Below the pieces are notes generated by a model. The model did not search any database and was not told the origin of the DNA. It worked only from the letters and a program-made list of their open reading frames with translations. Below, piece after piece: positions 54,961 to 64,000 of a stretch of DNA of 64,000 nt (the first letter of the stretch is position 1; each line of letters starts with the position of its first letter). A program made the translations under genes and the position numbers. This DNA is from Dipylidium caninum (taxonomy: Eukaryota; Platyhelminthes; Cestoda; Cyclophyllidea; Dipylidiidae): contig QEYB01000981.1 in the NCBI GenBank assembly GCA_017562135.1, positions 1-64,000 on the forward strand, in the 5' to 3' direction.

Positions 54961-57062
54961 ACATTTCTCCGCATTACCGAGACGATAGGAGCTGCTCCAT
55001 CACGGAAAATCGTGAAATACAACTAGGCGGTAGGACTTACCGCCTTACTTATGCCCCATTCTAACCAGACGACTATTATTCGACCGGCATGGGATGCGAA
55101 GCACTCGAACACTCCACCACCGGTTCAGCTGCTCTGTACAACCCACTCGCCAGTTCAACAGCTTCACGAATTTACATTCCTTTTAACTAATCACCTCGCC
55201 TGAAACCTCGATGCTGCCAGCTTGGCATACGCACGATCGTCCAACACCTCCAACCCTTCCGTCATCCTGCCCGGTGCAGTGGCCGAGGGTGGCTTCATCT
55301 CGACGACCTACGTCAGAACACGTAAGACACTGCGAGTAAAGTCAAATGTGTAGCCTCAGCATAAAATGTTGCTCAATCTTTTATTTCGTCGGCATTTGCA
55401 CATAGGATAGTGCGCGATTAGACATCCATGTTTATCAATGGAAAGTTTTTTTTTCTGTTTACTGCGCCCTCGTCGAGCAGTGCGTTGGCATTTCTATTAA
55501 CCCTACCGCGATCGCGTCTAACAAGGTGCTGAGACCGCCAGGCCTCCGGGACCAGGGCAATTAAACCATCCACCGCCTCACCAGCGGCTCTTGGGTCACC
55601 GTGGCCCTACTGACACAACAGACGCGTGCCTGCTTGACGACCTCGTGACAAGTACGTCAGGTAGCGTTCTAGGCCTCTTCCCTCGACAGCGTCTAAAATG
55701 CCTTCGATCGCGTGCTATGTTAGGGGGGGGGGGACTAGAAAGGGACGAGGAGAGGTGAGAGTAGACGCCAGTATGGTTAGATAACCGCTTCATGGGCATT
55801 CGCCTCTGCCCCTTCCTTGAGCGGTCGAGCTTTGGCTCTGAAATCTCCAAGACTGTAGCACTTCTCGCGGCTCCTCCTAAAGGCAGTTGGCAGAGTGGGC
55901 AACACTCACAACTGTTTACTACAAGGCCTTTTTGTTTTCTGTTGCATTACCGCGCCAGGAGATACGCTAATAGTCCGTCTTCACTGATACCTGCCTTGGA
56001 CAAGGGTAACAAATGCGCTTTGTCGAATTGCCTCCAGAAACTGTTGGGATTGTGCACAAAGCCAAACTGAAAAATGTTAGCTTTCCAGACTATTTTCCGG
56101 TCCACTTGGTTGCTCGACGATGACAAAAGTTTCTTCTGCGTCGAAAACCACTCGTTAATGTTGAAATGACGTTCCAGTCTCCTCCGGTAGACTGGAATGG
56201 CAACGCTTCTTTAAGCACATTAATCCACTGTATGAGGGGTGTGACAATGGTGGGTGTTCAGTTTCCTCTTCCCACGATGTAGACGCTCGACATTCCCGCT
56301 CGCATCCCGGTGCCGTAAAGTGCACGGGGTCGCGCCCCGGCCAAGCGGTGGGCGGTCGCCCTCCAAGTACGTGTGTCAAAGCTGTAATGCCCACGCCATG
56401 ACTGAAAGTACCTCCTTTAGTGCCTCGTTCCATGGCTCGCTCTGTCCCTTTCCCTCCTCCTCCTCCTCCGCCTGCCTCGTATCGCTTTAGCTTTGATTGG
56501 ACTTGCAATGGTGTGCTTCCGCACAGCAGGAATGCGAAAATTGCGTTTCTTCCTTAGCCTCATTTTAGATGAAAAAGAAGTGCATAATTCTATGACCGAC
56601 CAGCTTCAGGCTTGGAATTAACAAAATAAACTCCACTTCATAGTGCGCCGGCCTTTCACAAGTGCTCTCGCAGGACCGGAGTGGAGTGCAGAGGAGAGGG
56701 GCGGAGTGGATGCGTTCGGACTCGAAATTACGGCGAGGTGATAAGCCACATTCTCTGTACTTTAAAGCAGAAAATGTAACAGTGCAAAAGACGAGTGTTT
56801 GCCGCTGCTCTGGCAACAGACTCTGGTTCAGGTGTAAGGTAGGAAACTATGAAACGAGCCTTGAACGTAAACAGAAAACAAAAGGAGCAATTTTGCAGAT
56901 AATTTATTATATTGGTTGAAATTAACTTTTAGCGACTACGACGACGATTGAGCAAGATATGTGTGCCTCTCAGAAAATGTCTCCCATAGGAGAGTTAATG
57001 AACTATTCAAAGTCTTTTATAATGCCGGCTTGGTTATTGTATTTCTTCTCCCTTAAATAATT

Positions 57063-57356
57063 TATAATTACGAAAAAGGTAAAAGTCGGCAGGCGAAATG
57101 TCAGAGGAAATAGGGCGGATGGGGCAAAATGTCATGTCGTGGCAAATTTATTTAATTCGTCAGCAGAAACGGAAGCTTTATGTGGTCGTGGTGCTTTGTC
57201 ATCCTGCCCAGTGAGCAATGCTGCTTGTTTTTCCTCCTAGGTTTCTTTTTATGCAAAACAAACTTTTTTTGCCCTGCTGCAATGGGACACGGCGGCCGTT
57301 GTGGTTTCGTCGGGTTGTAGGTGAGAAGGAATAATGGGCGATCACCGCTTCGGCAT
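57063..57356 (-). repeat. Inverted repeat IR2, right arm
   Basis: Reverse complement of 50,133-50,427. Weaker similarity continues about 30 bp beyond the left end of this arm (near 57,035), hinting at a slightly longer original element. Confidence 0.9.
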
Positions 57357-60300
57357 CCCTCCGTATCGAAACCATAAATTCATTTTGATGAAATTTCGGC
57401 TTAAGGGTGTGTCCCCATGGTTTAGACTTGTCTATCCACTTGCTTAATCGTTTTCGATTACCTCATACAAAATCCACTTTTCGTCAGAAGTGGTGATTTG
57501 GTGGAGGACAGTGTCTGTCGGGTATTGCAAGGGAAGGAACAAGGAGTCGAACTGGCTCTTGCGCTGGCTCCATCATCTGCAGATGCGTCACTTCGCACGG
57601 CCGGCACGCATAAGTGCAATTTGCTTTTTTTTCCACTTTGTCTTCATTTATTGTACGCAGACGTTTCACCACGACGCAGTCGTCTGGATGGCTGATTCCT
57701 ACCTCACACCCAAATTGACGAATGGTTGTGGGTGTGAGACGGATTCCACAGTGGTTCTTACTTCCTCCTCCCCGTCATCAACACGAGCCGGTGGTCTCCT
57801 TCGAGGCAAAGCTCCTGGACGACACTCAAATTGTCAGAACGGATTGGGAGAATTAGAGGATCCATCTCCGAATGCCTCACTAATGTGTCTCGAAGCCCAT
57901 TAAACTGCGCTATCATGCTGTTTGCACTTGTCTACGAAAAGTAAATGTGAATCGCGTTTCTTTTCCATCTGACAAGGAGCCATTAACGACCTCGGCCCAG
58001 AGCGAAGAGGCGCGGCCGCCCTCTCTGCGTGTTCGATGCACCTGCACGGTTATGAGTCGATGTGGCGGCGTATTCATCGCAATCCTCACACGCCCTAATT
58101 GGGGCCGAGCGAATACGCATATGGTTCGAGTTGACCACACAGTAAAGAAAACATCCCCACGTTGCAGCCAGCAGCGCTAAGGTGAAGGTGACAAGTGGCA
58201 GGCATGTGGACCACCCCTCGGTGAGTCACAGGCAGCATCCCCATGATGGGAGGTTCCGTTAGGCGTCAACGCTGTGCACTGCGGGGCGTCATCTGCCAGC
58301 AATGGAATCTGATCCCAATGGGAGAAGGGACATTCTCGCACTCTAACGGCATCTCTTCGTCGAGCCTCGTATTTCTCTCCTTCTGCATCGCATTTCGCAG
58401 ATCCCATGGCGGAGGAGTCCAAGGTGCTATCTACCTTATGCCTTCACGACAAGGATGGGATTTTTGCTGACAAAAAGGGCGACCATCCTTGCTGTTGAAG
58501 AAAAAGATTCACTGGCGCCATTGTGAATGTTGACTTTAGCGTTGGCTCGATCAGAAGCCCTCTCAAAATGACGCGTGTATCCAGGGTGGAAGTCGAAGAA
58601 GTAAGGGTTCGGCTGCGCACAAAGATTAATTGGACCACTTCGGCAGGAAAGAACACATGTTTGCATTTCCATGGCCAAGGTCTGGAGGCTATATGTGGAA
58701 TCCGCGCCTCAGGAGAATGGTGCATTTAAAAAATGCGCCCGTAACTGCGCTATATTTGTATAGTCGGTTCAAAATTAGCAACAGCACAAAGGCGTGTAGA
58801 GAATTACTGTCGGTCGAGGGAAAATTTATTTCGAAGGCCTTGTGTACAGGGCTGAAACAGAGTCGTGTCAGCATATTTGCAAAGGGAGAGTGGACGGCAG
58901 CAGATCCTTTGAATGGTGGTGAGCCGAGGGATAGTAGCGCCCTCAGGGCTGCCCTTGTGTATCTTCATGAGAAAAGACAGGACCATCTTCCCCAGCTACT
59001 TCAGCGTGCGTGTGCGTATTTGCCCCAATGGAGACCACAACAATCACTGTGCACTGGAGGACCGCAAAGGTGCATGCGTTTCTTCCACTACACCATCAAT
59101 CACCGCGTATTAAGCCGCGGTAGACAGAGTCCATGGCCTCACCTTTTTGCTACTCGTTTGCGGCACGTCGAAGGCCAAATTAGGACGTAGGGCAAATCCT
59201 GATCGGTCCGCAGCACGTTTGGTCCAACAATGCATTTCCTCTCAAACATTTGGGTATTGAAAGCTTGACTTTTTTCCTTCATTCTCTGGAGGGAGTGCAG
59301 ATATCTTCACTCGACATGAACCGGGCCATGGGGTGACATAACGCCTACTGCCATTGTCGATGAAAGGCGCAGTCACTCCGCAACTCCCCCCTTCCCACCA
59401 ACGGATGCTCCAGACCTCGAGTAGGCTATGTAGGCAAACTCGCATGGGAAAAGTACGTGACAGCGTCAACTCAGAAAAACTAAATGGGAAAGTGTGAAGG
59501 TAGCGGCATCCCAGCGATGACTCGCGCAGACGACACCTTGTCCCGACGGGATACACACTTTGACCGGCCGCTGCGTCTACAAATCAGCCGCCCGGTAGAG
59601 GAATAAGTAATGAGCGCAATAACTAAGCAAAATTCTTATCGTGCAAAGGACGGAGATGAAGAAATTCTCCAATGCTTATTCTGGCTCGACTTGACTCCCA
59701 TGCTGCATCCCATCAGGGGGACTTTTAAGAAGGAATCTGCTCAAGGTGCTGAAGGGTGACGCTGCCAGTGCCACGCAGCCGTGTCTCAGGGAGAATGCTG
59801 GCGGTGGTGGACCTGATTTATCACAAAAGTAGACGAAGCAGGTATAAGCGGGGAGGTAAATACACGGAGGCACCCCGTGGCCATAAGGTGCCTCCTGCCG
59901 CCCAGGTGTTACGCACATGGGAAATAACATTAGCGTAAGACCTATTTTGGGCGATGCTTAATCCCGAGGCCCCCAAAAATTGTGGCCTAATTTCTCTCAG
60001 GAGGTATTTATAGGGCTGCAAGAATTTGCGCAGGAATCTGCACTAACATCGGCTAGGGCAGATTTCTGGTCCACCCTCGACAAATCATATTTCCTCGCCA
60101 AGATATATACGTCTGTATGCCATTTACCTGGGTGCAAATTTAGTCTTTGGCGGGACGAACACCACACGCAGACAGCATTGTGAAAGTTTTGCATGTCCGG
60201 GCAGGGGAATACAGAAGGCGAGGATGAGGGGAGAAGTAGAGGGGCGATGTGTTGACTTCCCGGGCCCAGAAAGAACTGCTCCATTAAAGTGGAAGTCTTC

Positions 60301-63300
60301 CTGGAACCTGACGTCATTGAACTTTGTTGTACTTGTTGAATGAGGAGGGGGGAAAATCACTGTATGGGTGAGTTGAGTGAAGAATGAATTTGAGGTTGAG
60401 TTTAAAACCAAGTCGTCAGCAACATTCGTATTTCGAGCTCAGGCTTGCCTTCTATTTCCTCCTTATGACGTTAACTTACTGGCCGCACAAATCTCCCCTA
60501 AAGTTCATCTTTCCAGCAGCCTCCGAAATTCTGCTAGAGGCTACTTCCTAGCCAAGTGGCTTGAAAACATTGGAAGGGGAGTGAGACATCGGCCTCCGAG
60601 AATCAGCATTGACACTTCTTAAGGGCTCAGGTTTGAAGGTGGAACCCCCTTCATCTGCGCGGTTCTCATGGGACGAAGAATCCCTACAACCGCTACCATG
60701 CCAGAGGCCTACGAGGTAGGAAGTATCGCAACCTCGGGAATATCCCATAAAAGAAGTGGAAGACTAGATTAAGGTCAACTTCTATGCAAAATGGGTATGC
60801 GTTTCGGAATGGCAAGAAGAATCTTCCAACCTTCCTTCATTGTGTAGGGGGAGCAAACGACTAACCTATTTCCCCGATGAATAAGTGGAGCAGCCTTTGG
60901 ATGTGAGTCAGTCAGACATGGTCCGACGTAGCGAATGCGTCGCCTTTCTTCCTGGGTTTGGTTGACTCGTTGATTGCAGGCAGCGACAGTCGCCAGCAGA
61001 GACTGGAGAGCCATTCAGTAAAGTAGCTAAACAGACAAGAAGCGCCTGCATTGGAAGCCCATCAGGTGGTTCACTGAAGCACCACAACATGACTAAGAAG
61101 TGTCGCGTCTATAAGAAGTGTCGCGTCTATGTCGGTCTCCGCTAGCTTTAAGAGAAGTACGCAAAATGCTAATATCTTTGGCCTGGCCTCAGTCGCTCGC
61201 GCCTCCCTCGCATGCCCTTCGCCGCCCAGTTGTGTGTGTCTGTGCTGAAGGTTCATGAATGCAACCTGACCAGGAGACTAGATTGTCGCCGCAGCAACTA
61301 AGTCCGTCCGACCCCTCGCAATTCGTGTGTCGCGTTGAGAGCGCTAACCCCACACAATCATCACAAAGTGTGGTACGCAATCAAATGAAGAATAGATGCA
61401 CCCACGGGGGTAGAATTTTGATGCTGCTAATGGAGCGCACAGTGCGCTTTTATCTAGGCAAGTCACTTTAAAATATTTCCATTCACTGTCTAATGACGGA
61501 CTATTTGTAATATATGAGATAGTAAATGTCAGACAGACCCTTGAACCGATTTTGACACACTAGGCTCGGGGAATCGCGCCTGCTACCCACCGATCAGGAC
61601 CCGACTGGTGTCTCAAGATTTATGGAGTATCGGACATTCGGTCGTTGCATGAGACATTTAATGGAATTGGCGTGTGTATTTTTGGTCGCCTCCTGCCCTA
61701 GACGCATTTCAGTGCTAAAGAGAATACAGTGAGGCCGACATTTGGCTGGAGACGCCGAGGTACCGCAGCCTAGGACGTTGCAAGAGCCAGAAACCTGCAT
61801 CCCGTTCCAACCGATTGACGGCGCAGCACCTTCCACACCTTTCGCCACACTGGCTGCAGTTGATCTCACTTTTCTGTCCCGTGAGGCGAGGTTGTACCGT
61901 CCTCTCTCCTGTGAGCCGGTGGCCAGGCAAATTAAGTCGGGCCGTGTCGACTGACCATTTCCCTCATACATGTCTGCATGTTCTGTCATGTTTATTGGCC
62001 CAGTCGACGCTCACAGCCTTTGACCCCAGGAGTTCACTCTAGCGGTCGGCGAGGCAGTCGCGTCCGTGGCCATTTGTGTCGCCCACAGTCTTCTACACTG
62101 AGCACCAACGAGACGGGCAAAGCAACGGTCTTCTGACGATAACCAGGCCCACGCATCATCGTTAACTTCTCGCCCCCGGAATTTTTTGCATGCACAATCG
62201 GGACCGTCTCTTGGGCCACAAACAACAGAGCAATTTTTTGCTGCAGTTCTGAGGTGAACCTCCCGGAAGTTTGGAGAATGCTACGGCAATTCACTGAGAA
62301 ATTTTCACAATTTCAAGATCGGTATGAGAGCGTCTTGGACCTAAAACATCCCACTTTCTCATTGCGCTGCCCCCATGAATGTTTTAGTTTTTGGCCTTCT
62401 GTCCAGTTAATATGCGCAGTGGAAATAAAGACTGTTTACTCTCACCGCCTTGCATCTGTCTTTTGGGGTTGACTGCGTCTAATAACACTGCAGATGCAGT
62501 CGCAGGTGCAGGTACACTGAAAAAAAATCTAGAAATCAAGAATAATCGCCACACAGGCCCCGGCCACGCACAATCATTGGAGATTTTCCGTGTTCCTTCA
62601 ACACGATGATCGGCAAATAAACGTCTGCCTCGGACAAATGCCACTTGAAGGGAGACACCGATGTTCCGTGGCCTCATCGGTAATAAAAACTCCTTAAGCT
62701 CGACCATTTCTTCTGCTAACAACATGAACGTTGGCGAAACCAGAAGACACTGCAGTGTCGGATGGGATCTTGAAATGTTTTTTTTTCTCTTCTATAAGGG
62801 CACGTGTAAAGAGATGTGGCCGGTTGGTTGTGTGTTTGTAATTTAGTCTATCATTAAACTCCACTAGGCAGATTTATTTTCCTGGGCCACTCTGGCACAA
62901 CTTCAATGAATGCAGGTGGGAGTGTAGGACGGTAAGTGGGCTGGCGATGTTCCGCCTAAGGGCGCCACGCGAAGGGTGTGGTCCTCGCCGCCCCGAGGGG
63001 AGGACGCCACGGTGGATTGGTTTCGTGCCGCTCCGTGTCCTCCCCACCGAGGCGAAGCCTCATTGCGAAACGCTGCATCAAACACCGCGGGTAGCCTGGC
63101 AGCACATCATAAAAATAGTCACCTCGATGTCGCCAATTGCGGCCTTACACTTACATCGAATGCATTTTTGGTTAAGGGGAATTAGGTGTGTGGGTGGGTG
63201 CGCAGGCCTGGAATATGAAGTATTGAGAAGGCATGAAATAGGAGCCACTTTTGCAATGTTTATTTACAGATACCAAGGAAAAGGACTTTACGACCTTCAT

Positions 63301-64000
63301 GCCATTCATCTAATTGCCAAATTCTAGGGTTAGAAATTGTTTAAATCCCTAGTTATTTGCTCTTGACAAGAAGGAGGACGTGCAAATCAAGCTCCACAAA
63401 CTCACTAATTTTGGCCTTAACGGAATTTCTGATTTCTTCCTCCCCAGCAGTAGGGTGCGAAAAATTCTTTACCTGTACTACTGAAGGCTTCTTCTACCCT
63501 AGAAAAATGTCATCTAAAGTACAGTACATTTGACGATTTCTCTGAGAGTTGCTGAGTTACTTTTCAGCAGACAGTTTGCTCCAACGGGGCCAATGCCTCT
63601 TGTGTTTTGCGTTTGAGAGTGCCATCCATTAGACAATCCTTTCGAAGAGCTTCACTAGATACTCCCGTGGCAGGTGAGTGTAATCGTCGCTCGACTTAGC
63701 ACCCCGTAGTAGTGTCGGGGAGTAAAACGGCTTCACCCTTGCTAGCCGCACACGAAGCATGCGAGAGATGTGGATGCGATGGGAGTCAGGGAAAGGCCAA
63801 CGCCCTGGCACCAGGAAATCCAGGTCCGAAGGAAAAAGACCCGTGGGTGTTCGTGATTTGACACTGATGTGAAGAAAAGGGCTCTTTCCTGAATTTGCTA
63901 CTTCACCCTTACTGGTGCAACTTTACTACGTACCTCGGGGTATCTCGACACTATTTCCCAAGCAGGCGCAGAAAGCAAATGCGCGCAGACTTTTGCAAGC
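57357..64000. other. Intergenic region, no supported gene
   Basis: About 6.6 kb to the window end. The longest open frame (58,630-59,190, +, 186 codons) shows no domain, no signal peptide and no splice support. A short 18-bp tandem doubling lies near 61,096-61,131. Confidence 0.5.

Larger units (their letters stand above)
50428..57062. other. Spacer between IR2 arms, no supported gene
   Basis: About 6.6 kb. It contains a CTT run (53,065-53,090), a GT run (54,936-54,960) and a poly-G run near 55,725. None of the open frames carries a recognisable domain. Confidence 0.5.

Noticed and set aside
58630..59190. 186-codon plus-strand frame
   Set aside because: No recognisable motif, no splice support and no conserved partner. 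Frames of this size are expected by chance in this much GC-balanced sequence.

Overview
The window is animal nuclear DNA, most likely from a flatworm (probably a tapeworm). Genes are split by spliceosomal introns with strong GT..AG sites (often gtgagt), spacing is wide, and there are no bacterial-type operons. The protein set is metazoan: heparan sulfate D-glucuronyl C5-epimerase, a Src-family tyrosine kinase, a tektin and a forkhead factor. The flatworm assignment is an inference from gene structure and divergence, not from a species-specific match.

Layout. Positions 1-17,040 (copy A) and 18,181-34,830 (copy B) are two head-to-tail copies of one segment. Each copy holds a GLMP-like lysosomal membrane protein gene (-), a stretch I could not assign, the C5-epimerase gene (-) and an SH3-SH2-kinase gene (+). 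Epimerase and kinase are head to head over about 1.2 kb. The epimerase model in copy B is continuous (9 exons, 657 aa) while copy A has two uncorrected -1 shifts. The kinase model in copy A is continuous (6 coding exons, 521 aa) while copy B has a frameshift in the SH2 domain and HMD instead of HRD. So, as sequenced, each copy supplies one intact gene.

A tektin gene (35,381-37,746, +) follows copy B and lies between two inverted repeat arms (34,430-34,795 and 38,652-39,023). Copy A is followed instead by the same downstream region in the opposite orientation, cut off inside the last tektin exon (16,670-18,125 equals the reverse complement of about 37,617-39,020). The arm in copy A reads like a left/right hybrid. 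The simplest reading is tandem duplication of a chromosome carrying the tektin block in one orientation, plus inversion between the arms. A haplotype mis-join in the assembly is the main alternative. The first 4.5 kb of copy A carries so many small insertions that it looks like uncorrected long-read sequence.

The right half (39-64 kb) is gene-poor. It has one intronless FoxD-like forkhead gene (43,254-43,985, +), a GC-rich block at 45.8-46.2 kb that may be a promoter, a second inverted repeat pair of about 295 bp (50.13-50.43 and 57.06-57.36 kb), and several microsatellites.

Functionally the genes are unrelated neighbours: Golgi heparan sulfate modification, lysosomal membrane, tyrosine-kinase signalling, ciliary axoneme structure and developmental transcription.
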